Below are positions 38,028 through 45,824 of a stretch of 54,463 bases of DNA, in pieces. The DNA lies in the NCBI GenBank assembly GCA_934569225.1, contig CAKTKC010000021.1, positions 1 through 54,463 of the forward strand, given 5' to 3'. The notes beneath the pieces are model-generated. The model was not told the origin of the DNA and ran no database searches. It worked only from the letters and a program-made list of their open reading frames with translations. How positions within the stretch are numbered: the first letter of the stretch is position 1; each line of letters opens with the position of its first letter. The stretch is from an uncultured Oscillospiraceae bacterium (GTDB lineage: Bacteria > Bacillota > Clostridia > Oscillospirales > Oscillospiraceae). Both the position numbers and the translations under genes were made by a program.

Positions 38028-39755
38028 TTAGATTGTCCAGGCCTGTCCCTGGGTCTGCAAATCCGCCATGTGGGTGTAGATACCGTTCTTTTCGTACAGC
38101 TCTTTGGGGCTGCCCTGCTCGGCTACCACGCCGTCAGACAGCACCACGATCTTGTCCGCCCCCGCCACGGTACGCATCCGGTGGGCGATGATCATCACCG
38201 TCTTGTTCTGAATCAGCCGGGACAGCGCCGTCTGGATCAGCGTCTCATTCTCCACGTCCAGACTGGCCGTGGCCTCGTCCAGCAGGATGATGGGCGCGTT
38301 CTTCAGAAAGGCGCGGGCAATGGAGATCCGCTGACGCTCGCCGCCGGAGAGGGCGCAGCCGTTTTCGCCGATGTTGGTATTCCACTTGTCGGGAAGCTTC
38401 TCGGCGAACTCATTGCAGTTGGCAAGGTGCGCCGCAGCGAGAACTTCCTCGTCCGTGGCGTCCTTGCGGCCCAGGCGGATGTTCTCCAGAATCGTGTTAT
38501 CAAACAGCGTCACATCCTGGAACACGATGGAATACAGGCTCATAAGCTTTTCCGGGTCGATCCTGGAAATGTCCATGCCGCCCACGGTGATGCTGCCCTT
38601 CTGGTAGTCCCAGAACCGCGCCGCCAGCCGGGACACGGTGGTCTTGCCGCCGCCGGAGGGGCCCACCAGCGCCGTGACCTGCCCTTGCCTCGCGGTGAAG
38701 GACACGTCCTTCAATACCGTCTCGCCGGAATTGTAAGCAAAGCCCACGTGGTCGAACACGATGTCGCAGCCCTGATTGGTCAGCTGCTCGCTGCCGGTCT
38801 GGATGGGATATTCCAGAATCTCGTTCATCCGCCCCACGTTGGTGCGCATGGCGATGACCGCCGCCAGATTATTCAGTGCGCTCTGCATGGGGTCATACAG
38901 CCGGGAGGCCACCAGCAGGAACAGGAACATGGTCAGCACGTCGATTTTCCTGCCGATCAGCAGCACGGAGCCGGTCAGCGCCACGGAGGCAATGCCCAAT
39001 TTCAGCACCATACCGGCGGAGGTCACGAACACGGCGTTGGTCAGCTCCGCCGCAATGGTCTGCTTTTCCACAGCGCGGATTTTCCCGGAAAGGCCGGTGA
39101 GGTAACTGCCCTCGGCATTGCTGGCTTTCAGGTCGCGGATGGACTCGATGTACTCCTGAATACCGTCGGCACAGGTCATTTTCACTGCCATGGTCTTCGC
39201 CTGCACCCGATCCTGTACCTTGTAGCTGCCCAGCAGAATGGCCACGGACACGGGAATGACCCACAGCGCCGCCAGCGCCATGCGCCAGTCGAAGACGAAC
39301 AGCCCGAGGGCAATCAGCACGGTGGAAATCAGGGAGCCGAACAGGCCGGGGATAAAGTGGGAGCAGGTCTTTTCCAGCACCTCGCAGTCGGCCATGATGG
39401 TGCTGGTCAGGTCGGCCAGATCCCGCTTGCCGAAAAAGGACAGGGGCAGCTTCCGCAGCCGCTCGGCAAGGGACAGCCGCCGTTTGCCGCTTTCTTTGTA
39501 GGTGGTAAAATAGGTGCCGTTATACTGAAACCAGGTGGTCAGGAAGATCAGCGCGAAGCACGCAATGCAGCCCCACACGTAAAAGGCCGTCCTTCCCCCC
39601 GTCGTACCCGCCATCAGGTCTTTTACCAGGAAATAAAGCAGGCTCGTGGGCATCATGAAGGCGATGTTCTGGAATGCACAGGCCAGTACACCCTTAACAA
39701 GCCCCCTCGCGCCCTCCGGGGAGCTTGCGGTTGCCTTCTGAATTTTTTCGATCAT
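38028..39755 (-). CDS. ABC transporter subunit, exporter fold, YbtQ/IrtB-like
   Basis: A 575-residue half-transporter. Six membrane helices occupy residues 1-310 (for example FQNIAFMMPTSLLYFLVKDLM and TAFYVWGCIACFALIFLTTWFQ). The ATPase domain has Walker A GPSGGGKTT, signature LSGGERQR, Walker B IILLDEATASLD and H-loop AHR, all canonical. AAAGGAGGGATAATC precedes the ATG at 39755, two bases after the partner's stop. The pair resembles YbtPQ/IrtAB, which have exporter architecture yet import metal-siderophore complexes. The adjacent AraC regulator, like YbtA, supports that comparison; import versus export cannot be settled from sequence. Confidence 0.85.
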   Translation of the reverse strand: MIEKIQKATASSPEGARGLVKGVLACAFQNIAFMMPTSLLYFLVKDLMAGTTGGRTAFYVWGCIACFALIFLTTWFQYNGTYFTTYKESGKRRLSLAERLRKLPLSFFGKRDLADLTSTIMADCEVLEKTCSHFIPGLFGSLISTVLIALGLFVFDWRMALAALWVIPVSVAILLGSYKVQDRVQAKTMAVKMTCADGIQEYIESIRDLKASNAEGSYLTGLSGKIRAVEKQTIAAELTNAVFVTSAGMVLKLGIASVALTGSVLLIGRKIDVLTMFLFLLVASRLYDPMQSALNNLAAVIAMRTNVGRMNEILEYPIQTGSEQLTNQGCDIVFDHVGFAYNSGETVLKDVSFTARQGQVTALVGPSGGGKTTVSRLAARFWDYQKGSITVGGMDISRIDPEKLMSLYSIVFQDVTLFDNTILENIRLGRKDATDEEVLAAAHLANCNEFAEKLPDKWNTNIGENGCALSGGERQRISIARAFLKNAPIILLDEATASLDVENETLIQTALSRLIQNKTVMIIAHRMRTVAGADKIVVLSDGVVAEQGSPKELYEKNGIYTHMADLQTQGQAWTI

Positions 39756-39757
39756 GA

Positions 39758-41527
39758 TTATCCCTCCTTTGCGACTTTCCACTGGACGGAGGACTGGTAG
39801 TCCCGCCACATCTTGGCAAACAGGCCGTCCTTGGCGCACAGCGCGTCCTTCGTACCCGCTTCCGCGATTTTCCCGTCCTGCACCACGTAGATGCAGTCGG
39901 CATTGGCCACGGTGGACAGCCGGTGGGCGATCATGATGACCGTCTTGCCCTTGGCCAGCCCGGCAAAGGCCGCCTGCACCTTGGCTTCGTTGTCCGGGTC
40001 GGCAAAGGCTGTGGCCTCGTCCAGAATCAGGATGGGGGCGTTTTTCAGCACCGCCCGGGCAATGGCAATGCGCTGCTGCTCACCGCCGGAGAGATACACG
40101 CCCTTGGTGCCGATGACGGTGTGAATGCCATCCGGGAATTTTTCGATAATATCCATGCACTGGGCGGCTTTCAGCGCCGCGAGGACTTCTTCCTCGGTGG
40201 CATCTTTCTTGCCCAGCTTCACATTGTCCAGAATGCTGCCTTTCAGCAGGCGGCTGTTCTGGAACACGAAGGACACCGTGTCCATCAGCTCTTCCTTGGG
40301 AATCTCCCGGACGTCCGCGCCGCCCACGCAGATACTGCCGCTGCCCACGTCAAAGAACCGGACAATCAGGCTGGCAAGGGTGGATTTACCGCCGCCGGAA
40401 GGGCCGACCAGCGCCACGGTCTGCCCGGGCTGGATGTCCATGGACACGCCGTTAATGACGTCCTTCTCGCCGTCGTAGCTGAAACGCACATCCGTCAGGG
40501 TCACGGAGCCGTCCTTCGGATGCTTCGGCTGGCCGCTGACCGAAACGGGCTCGGCGGTAAGCACGGAGTCGATGCGGCTCAGGGCGTCCGCGACGATCAT
40601 CTTGTTTTCGCTCATGTACATGATCTTTGTCAGCGTCAGGGAGATCACCGGCGTGATGATGATATAAAACAGCAGATTCAGCAGGAACTCCGGCGTAACG
40701 CCGCTCTTCGTCAGCAGCAGTCCACCCGCGATCAGGAACGCGAACACGCCGTTCACCGCCGCCGTGTAGAACATCATGGGCATCCGCAGCTCCTTGGTAT
40801 AGGCGACGACCCACTTTTCATACTCGTCGATGGTGGCCTTGAATTTCTTGAAGGAGAACACGGACTGCCCGAAGGTCTTGACCACGGGAATGCCCCGCAC
40901 ATATTCCACTGCTTCATTGGACATGGCCGCGAGAGCGTTGCCGTACTGACGCATTTTCTCCGCCATCCGGCTGCCGGTCATGGTTGCCATAATGAGGAAG
41001 GCCAGCAGCACAGGGGCAAGGCTCAGCAGTCCCAGCCGCCAGTCGAATACGAACAGCAGCACCAGCAGTCCCACAGGGGTCGCCATGGCGCTGTACTGGT
41101 CGGGCAGCTGGTGGGCAAGATAGGTTTCCGCTGCGCCGGTGCTTTCCTGAATGACCTTACGCAGCTTGCCGCTGCCGTAGCGCTCGGTAAAGCCAAGGGG
41201 CAGCTTTGCCAGATGCCCGGTGACAGCCAGCCGCAGATTCGTCGCCACTCGGAAAGCGGCCAGATGAGAGCAAAGCAGGGAGCAGATGTAGATGAGGAAG
41301 GACAGCACGGCATACAGCACCGCCATCCAGCCGTAGTGGGGGATGTTCACGGCCTGAGCGTAGTCCGGCGCGGCCGCCAGCACGTCCCGCAGGATCATCC
41401 AGATATACAGGAAGGGAACCAGCGCCACCAGTGCGCTGAGGGCCGCGAGAACCCAGGAGGCATAGGTAAAGACTCGGTGTCCGCCTGCGTATTCCATCAG
41501 CCGGGAGAAATCAGATTGTTTTTTCAA
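39758..41527 (-). CDS. ABC transporter subunit, exporter fold, YbtP/IrtA-like
   Basis: A 589-residue half-transporter beginning at a TTG codon (41527), the only start in frame after a nearby stop; AAGGATGGTGA lies upstream. Six helices are followed by an ATPase domain with Walker A GPSGGGKST, signature LSGGEQQR, Walker B LILDEATAFADPDNE and H-loop AHR. The wording DEATAFADPDNE, rather than DEATSALD, is typical of the YbtPQ/IrtAB-like subgroup. The gene follows the AGTTAG-N6-CTAACT operator at 41551 and is co-transcribed with the next ABC subunit. Confidence 0.87.
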   Translation of the reverse strand: MKKQSDFSRLMEYAGGHRVFTYASWVLAALSALVALVPFLYIWMILRDVLAAAPDYAQAVNIPHYGWMAVLYAVLSFLIYICSLLCSHLAAFRVATNLRLAVTGHLAKLPLGFTERYGSGKLRKVIQESTGAAETYLAHQLPDQYSAMATPVGLLVLLFVFDWRLGLLSLAPVLLAFLIMATMTGSRMAEKMRQYGNALAAMSNEAVEYVRGIPVVKTFGQSVFSFKKFKATIDEYEKWVVAYTKELRMPMMFYTAAVNGVFAFLIAGGLLLTKSGVTPEFLLNLLFYIIITPVISLTLTKIMYMSENKMIVADALSRIDSVLTAEPVSVSGQPKHPKDGSVTLTDVRFSYDGEKDVINGVSMDIQPGQTVALVGPSGGGKSTLASLIVRFFDVGSGSICVGGADVREIPKEELMDTVSFVFQNSRLLKGSILDNVKLGKKDATEEEVLAALKAAQCMDIIEKFPDGIHTVIGTKGVYLSGGEQQRIAIARAVLKNAPILILDEATAFADPDNEAKVQAAFAGLAKGKTVIMIAHRLSTVANADCIYVVQDGKIAEAGTKDALCAKDGLFAKMWRDYQSSVQWKVAKEG

Positions 41528-41550
41528 GGGGATTCACCATCCTTTTTTAT

Positions 41551-41568
41551 AGTTAGTTGTCGCTAACT
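41551..41568. promoter_or_regulatory. Palindromic operator of the ABC pair (AGTTAG-N6-CTAACT)
   Basis: AGTTAG TTGTCG CTAACT is a perfect 6+6 dyad, 24 bp before the start codon. A possible -10 (TATAAA, minus strand, 41551-41546) abuts it, so the operator would fill the promoter spacer; the matching -35 (TGCGCC) is poor. Confidence 0.75.
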
Positions 41569-41601
41569 GGCGCATACTTTAGCACATTTCCCCTTCCCGG
41601 A

Positions 41602-42579
41602 CTACTCCGTTTTGGTTTTGATGCTCTGTTTTGGTGCTTTCTTTGCGTTCGCGCGGTATTGGGACGGTGTGATGCCGTAGCGCTTCCTGAAGCACTCGGA
41701 GAATTTACTGGCATTGTCGTACCCGGCGCTCTGGGCGATCTGCGTCACCGGCTTCGTCCCCCGCACCAGCTCCACCGCCGCCTGTTCCAGCCGGTACTCC
41801 TTGATGTAGTGGTACACCGGCACGCCGTACATCTGCTTGAACAGCTTTTGCAGATGGGACACCGAGATTTCATGCTCCGCCGCCAGATTGGCAAGGGAAA
41901 CATACCCCTCCCGGTCGCTGAGCAGATGGTCACGCAAGTGGTGAATCAGCTCCGCCTGTTTTGCCGAGCAGTAGACGTCCGTCCCCTCCTCCCGGGGGAT
42001 GCGCCCCAGAAGCATCAGCAGCTCCAGCGCCTTGAGCTGCAAAAAGGCAAAATTCTGATAGGGCGCGCTTTCGTACAGCTCCCGGAACACATGCTCACAC
42101 CGCGGCCCCGCCGGGCTGTACATGTACCATTTGTTTCCCAGAAGATTTTCCTTCCACGGGGCAAAATCCACGCAAAACGCCGGCGCGTTCCGCTCCATCC
42201 AGCGCCGGGCAGCCGCCGGGGCGACCTCCAGACAGATGCCCTCGTAATAGCCCAGAGGGAACCGGGATTCCGACCGGGTGCCACGCAGACCGTCGTAGCA
42301 GCTGATCGCCATGTCCCCCGGCTTCAGAAGCACCTGATCCCGCAGGGAAAAGCGGGTCTCAAAGCGCCCGCCCACGCAGAAATTGATCTCGATCAGCCCC
42401 GTCTGCGTGCGGATTTCCGTGTAGGATTCCATTTCCAGCCGCATCAGCATGACGCTTACGCCGTCCAGCAGCTGGTAGCAGTGGATTTCTCCGTCTCCCA
42501 CCGCGTTTTCAAAGCCGCCGGTCTGCCCCGGCGGGCAGGAAACGGCGGTTATCCCGTCGTGATAAACGATATGGATCAC
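41602..42579 (-). CDS. AraC family transcriptional regulator
   Basis: A 325-residue regulator. The N-terminal ~200 residues form a ligand-binding part (LIEINFCVGGRFETRFSLRDQVLLKPGDMAIS). The last ~100 hold two HTH motifs: VSLANLAAEHEISVSHLQKLFKQMYG and PVTQIAQSAGYDNASKFSECFRKRYGITPSQYR, the AraC signature. The start is a GTG at 42579 preceded by GGGGGAGAGTGCC; no in-frame ATG is near. It lies between the cassette B genes and the ABC pair. By analogy with YbtA/PchR it may activate the transporter when the cognate small molecule is present. Confidence 0.9.
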   Translation of the reverse strand: MIHIVYHDGITAVSCPPGQTGGFENAVGDGEIHCYQLLDGVSVMLMRLEMESYTEIRTQTGLIEINFCVGGRFETRFSLRDQVLLKPGDMAISCYDGLRGTRSESRFPLGYYEGICLEVAPAAARRWMERNAPAFCVDFAPWKENLLGNKWYMYSPAGPRCEHVFRELYESAPYQNFAFLQLKALELLMLLGRIPREEGTDVYCSAKQAELIHHLRDHLLSDREGYVSLANLAAEHEISVSHLQKLFKQMYGVPVYHYIKEYRLEQAAVELVRGTKPVTQIAQSAGYDNASKFSECFRKRYGITPSQYRANAKKAPKQSIKTKTE

Positions 42580-42591
42580 GGCACTCTCCCC

Positions 42592-43293
42592 CTATTTGTT
42601 CCGCCTGTACCCCGCCTCGTCCCGGTATTCCGGGTGTGCCTTGCAGTAGGGATCTTTGTCGCCGCAGATGGCATAGTCGCATTTGCAGCCGCCTACGCAG
42701 GTGGTCGTCCGCACCAGCTTCGCGTGAATCAGCTCCATGGACACATAGTCCACATTGCACAGGGCGGGCATGATTTCCGTAAGGCCGTACTGCTTCGCAA
42801 ACTCCGCCGCAGGGCAGGCCGTGAACTCGTAATAGATGGGCCTGCCCTCCTCATAGGGCGCGACATGCATCTCATAGTCGTGCCAGCGGTCGCAGCCCGC
42901 CTTCGCCCTTGTGAACGCTTTGTACATGAGTCTTCGCCAGAAGGGCTTATTGCAGTCTACGAACTTCAGCTTGCGGAACGACGGCAGGATCAGGTTTTCC
43001 TCCACCTCCTCGATCTCCCGGAAGGATGTGACATCTTTGCACACGGTGTAGTAGCTCATGATGGCGATACAATCGTAGGTGCCCCCCGCGCCGTTGTGGA
43101 AGTTCTTTTTCCCGCCCAGATCGGTGCGCCAGTCCGAAAGAAAATCCACATATTGCCGCTGCACCTGCTCCCAGACGGCTTCCCGCTCCGCTTCGGGATA
43201 GTGCAGGGCGATCTTTTTTTGAATTTCCTTCTTGCATGGCCTGGAGTACAGCACATGGCAGCTGCGGTCAAATTGTAATTCGTTGTCTTTCAT
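42592..43293 (-). CDS. L-2-amino-thiazoline-4-carboxylic acid hydrolase-like protein
   Basis: A 233-residue cytosolic protein of the ATC-hydrolase family (recognised from the overall pattern: VWEQVQRQYVDFLSDWRTDLGGKKNFHNGAGGTYDCIAIMSYYTVCK, YYEFTACPAAEFAKQYGLTEIMPALCNVDYVSMELIHAKLVRTTTCVGGCKCDYAICG). Characterised members open a thiazoline ring, giving cysteine derivatives. Many genomic members sit beside AraC/ABC genes with no proven activity. It has several conserved Cys and His residues. The ATG at 43293 follows GGGAAAGGAAAG. A thiazoline-containing substrate would suit a siderophore-like context, but this is inference. Confidence 0.75.
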   Translation of the reverse strand: MKDNELQFDRSCHVLYSRPCKKEIQKKIALHYPEAEREAVWEQVQRQYVDFLSDWRTDLGGKKNFHNGAGGTYDCIAIMSYYTVCKDVTSFREIEEVEENLILPSFRKLKFVDCNKPFWRRLMYKAFTRAKAGCDRWHDYEMHVAPYEEGRPIYYEFTACPAAEFAKQYGLTEIMPALCNVDYVSMELIHAKLVRTTTCVGGCKCDYAICGDKDPYCKAHPEYRDEAGYRRNK

Positions 43294-43334
43294 TCTACTT
43301 TCCTTTCCCGGCCAAATTCAAAGTATTTCACCGC

Positions 43335-43961
43335 TTATTCTCCGTTTCCGGCGGGCTTTATTGCCGTCACGCACAGCCAGCCCCTGTTGTTTTTGTGAAC
43401 CTGAACGTCCCGGAATCCCGCCTGCTCCAGCAGCGCTTTCAGCTGGACGTCCTTGTAAATGGTCATGCCCTCGATTTTCCGCGTCCACTTGTCGTCCTTG
43501 TCCGTGTCGCCGCTGCCCTCGTTGCAGATCAGGAACGTTCCACCGGGCTTCAGCACCCGGTAAACCTCCCGGAAGCACCGGTGCAGGTTCGGCCAGAAGT
43601 ACACCGTTTCAAAGGCCGTGACGGCATCGAACCAGTCCTTCGCGAAAATGATCTGCTCCACGCTCCCCTGCCATATCACGCAGCGGCCGTCGTTGATGGC
43701 CTGCTTGTTCAGCTCCCGCGCCTTCGTAACGCTGACGGGGGAATAGTCGATGCCCTTGACAATGCCCTGGGGGCATTTTTTCAGAAGCTTTTGGATGTTC
43801 GCACCGCCGCCGCAGCCGCAGTCCAGAACCTTCCCGTCCGCAGGAAGCATCAGAAACCGCATTCCCCACCGCGCCAGCGCCCGATGACCCAGATTCATCA
43901 TGGCAACCATGATCTCCCCGCCGAAGCCCTCCGGCTTGCGGGTATTCTCAAAAAAGGACAT
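43335..43961 (-). CDS. Class I SAM-dependent methyltransferase (cassette B)
   Basis: A 208-residue methyltransferase. Motif I is KVLDCGCGGGANIQKLL (about residues 44-60), then GIDYSPVSVTKARELN, WFDAVTAFETVYFWPNL and REVYRVLKPGGTFLICNEG. MNLGHRALARWGM near the N-terminus is typical of a group of clostridial methyltransferases found beside YbtPQ-like ABC genes. It is clearly different from the MT of cassette A in detail, but has the same fold and an equivalent place. Acceptor unknown. Confidence 0.85.
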   Translation of the reverse strand: MSFFENTRKPEGFGGEIMVAMMNLGHRALARWGMRFLMLPADGKVLDCGCGGGANIQKLLKKCPQGIVKGIDYSPVSVTKARELNKQAINDGRCVIWQGSVEQIIFAKDWFDAVTAFETVYFWPNLHRCFREVYRVLKPGGTFLICNEGSGDTDKDDKWTRKIEGMTIYKDVQLKALLEQAGFRDVQVHKNNRGWLCVTAIKPAGNGE

Positions 43962-43973
43962 TTTCCTGCCTCC

Positions 43974-44762
43974 TCAGCGTTTTTCCATCACAATAATCTT
44001 GTTTGAAATATTCCGCACGACGGTCAGCTTGTCCAGCACCTTGTAGATCGGGACAAACGCCGCCATGCCCTCGGTCAGGCCGTGTTCCCCGACCAGCCGG
44101 AAATCCGGCAGCAGCGCGGCCAGAGCTACGCCGTTTTTGACGCCCCATGTAAATTTCGCGTGGCTTCCCTCGATGGATTTTTCCTTGAAGCGCTTGACGA
44201 CCATAGGGTTCATGGTCTCGACGAACACGGTGGCCTTGGGGAACCGCCCGGCAATCACGGCAAAAATACGCTTCACATCCGCTTCGCTTAAGTACATGGT
44301 CAGCCCCTCGATGATGACCAGCGCCGGGACGTCCTGTTCCGCGATCTCGCTGCCCCAGTTGTCCATGGCGGACATGGCGATCTGGGAAATTTTCCCGCTC
44401 TCCGGCAGGAGCTTTTCCCGCACGGCAATGGTTTCCGGCAGGTCAAGGTTGTACCAGTGGGCGAAGCCCTCCATCCGGTAGCACCGGGTGTCCAGCCCGC
44501 AGGCAATGTTGACCACCACTGCCCCCGGATGCCCAGCAAGCCAGTCCTTCGTCAGCCGGTCAAGCACGATGGTGCGGGCAATAACGCCGCTGTGCATGGC
44601 CGCATCCTTGTCCGCGAGGGAAAAGTCGTAGTCCAGAGCGCCGACGATCTCCTCCGCCTTGGGATCGTGGATCGCGCCGCGCCCTTTGCTTTCCTTCGCT
44701 CTTGCGTAAATCGTTTGCAGCATCGTCTCCGGCACGCCGGAGAGCTTCATTTGTTCAGTCAT
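43974..44762 (-). CDS. LCMT-type SAM-dependent O-methyltransferase (cassette B)
   Basis: A 262-residue paralog of the protein at 9406-10248. The core is AVVVNIACGLDTRCYRM, then HWYNLDLPETIAVREKLLPE and VPALVIIEGLTMYLSEADVKRIF, all canonical for the leucine-carboxyl-methyltransferase / TcmP-like group. Unlike the cassette A copy it keeps the GLDTR arginine. The ATG at 44762 overlaps the stop of the hydrolase gene, so the pair is translationally coupled. It probably methylates a carboxyl or hydroxyl group on the same small molecule that the hydrolase handles. Confidence 0.85.
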   Translation of the reverse strand: MTEQMKLSGVPETMLQTIYARAKESKGRGAIHDPKAEEIVGALDYDFSLADKDAAMHSGVIARTIVLDRLTKDWLAGHPGAVVVNIACGLDTRCYRMEGFAHWYNLDLPETIAVREKLLPESGKISQIAMSAMDNWGSEIAEQDVPALVIIEGLTMYLSEADVKRIFAVIAGRFPKATVFVETMNPMVVKRFKEKSIEGSHAKFTWGVKNGVALAALLPDFRLVGEHGLTEGMAAFVPIYKVLDKLTVVRNISNKIIVMEKR

Positions 44763-45547
44763 ACCGTTTGTCTTCCTTCCACCAAAAATTTTTCCGCATA
44801 CCGGCAGAATTCCTCCGGGTGAACGATCACCAGCTCCGCGTGGGCCATCTTCGGAATGCCGTGGATACGCGCCTGGGGGAAATAGCGCTTGATGAAGCGG
44901 ATATTGCTCCGGCGATCCTTCTTTTCGTCGTCGCCGTACCAGTAGGTGATTTTTGTTGCGATTTTGGCCGGTATACGGGGCAGATCGTAATTGTTTGCCG
45001 ACCAGAAAATGTTGCGGATCGACCGCCGGGAGTAGGTTTTCAGGTACTGCTCCATGGCGTCGTATTCCTTCACGGGGTCATGCCCCGGAATGGTAAACCG
45101 CTCCGGCGGGAAGGCCGCTTCCAAAACATCCCGATGGGCGGCCACGATGTTGAAGGAAGCAACGTCCCGCAGAAGCAGCAGCTTCCGCACCGGAAACGGC
45201 TGCTGATAGGGCGTGATGCCGCCGTCAATGATCGCCCGCCCGACGGGCATTTCTCCCAGCGCCAGCATCCGGGTCAGACACGCCCCGCCCAAAGAGCATC
45301 CGTAGGCCGCGTCCAGGCGGCTGACGCCCCGTTCTTTCAGATACGCCGTGATCTCGTCCACCGTCTGCTCCACGGAGGTAAAGTCGCCGGGATATTCCGG
45401 CTGATGGCCGTCGTAAACCACCTGAAAAACGTGCCACTTCTGCGAAAGCAGTTCAATGGTCGCCGCAAACACCCACACCGGCTCTGCCGTACAGGGCAGA
45501 AACAACAGCGTTTTCTCCTGCGTCTGCCCATGCTCCAGAATCTTCAA
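44759..45547 (-). CDS. Alpha/beta hydrolase (cassette B)
   Basis: A 262-residue hydrolase. It has LLFLPCTAEPVWVFAATIELL near the N-terminus, nucleophile elbow AAYGCSLGGACL (Ser about residue 101) and the C-terminal MAHAELVIVHPEEF with the likely catalytic His. It is the intact paralog of the frameshifted gene at 10232-11024. The start is TTG at 45547: GGAGGG lies upstream, an ATG at 45554 is out of frame, and an in-frame stop lies just before. First gene of the cassette B operon. Substrate unknown; an ester or lactone is typical for the fold. Confidence 0.83.
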   Translation of the reverse strand: MKILEHGQTQEKTLLFLPCTAEPVWVFAATIELLSQKWHVFQVVYDGHQPEYPGDFTSVEQTVDEITAYLKERGVSRLDAAYGCSLGGACLTRMLALGEMPVGRAIIDGGITPYQQPFPVRKLLLLRDVASFNIVAAHRDVLEAAFPPERFTIPGHDPVKEYDAMEQYLKTYSRRSIRNIFWSANNYDLPRIPAKIATKITYWYGDDEKKDRRSNIRFIKRYFPQARIHGIPKMAHAELVIVHPEEFCRYAEKFLVEGRQTV

Positions 45548-45578
45548 ATTTCATCCCTCCCGCGCTCATTCCGCCGCA

Positions 45579-45596
45579 AGTTAGACCAAGCTAACC
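45579..45596. promoter_or_regulatory. Palindromic operator of cassette B (AGTTAG-N6-CTAAC)
   Basis: AGTTAG ACCAAG CTAACC in the leader, 52 bp downstream of the -10 box, the same distance (within 1 bp) as in cassette A. Confidence 0.75.
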
Positions 45597-45608
45597 GGCA
45601 GCCTTTTG

Positions 45609-45624
45609 AAAAGCCGCCCTACGG
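45609..45624 (-). promoter_or_regulatory. Conserved leader stem-loop of cassette B
   Basis: Minus strand GCTGCC-GTAG-GGCGGC then TTTTCAAAA, the counterpart of the element at 11763-11782. Confidence 0.45.
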
Positions 45625-45647
45625 CAGCTCCCATTCGTGTTGCTTAT

Positions 45648-45676
45648 ATCGTAGCAATGTCCGCCGGAAAAGTCAA
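45648..45676 (-). promoter_or_regulatory. Promoter of cassette B
   Basis: Minus strand TTGACT (45676-45671), 17 bp ending in TGC, TACGAT (45653-45648); near copy of the cassette A promoter. Confidence 0.8.
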
Positions 45677-45756
45677 GATATGCCGCAGACAAATCCCGTT
45701 TTTTTCCTGTAATCGCCAGATTTAAGGCGGGACGCGCTTCCCGTTTACCTCAGGAA

Positions 45757-45786
45757 AAGAGCAGCCAACTTCCGTCAGCTGCTCTT
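45757..45786 (-). terminator. Terminator of the amino-sugar operon
   Basis: AAGAGCAGC / GCTGCTCTT with a 12-nt loop, then TTCCTG on the minus strand, 38 bp after the nagZ stop. Confidence 0.75.
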
Positions 45787-45824
45787 GCACATACTATGTA
45801 GTTTTCCCTCGCCCTGCCGGACGC

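Noticed and set aside
42592..45547. Biosynthetic gene cluster for a polyketide or non-ribosomal peptide
   Set aside because: Only tailoring-type enzymes and a transporter are present; no synthase, carrier protein or adenylation domain is encoded in the window.
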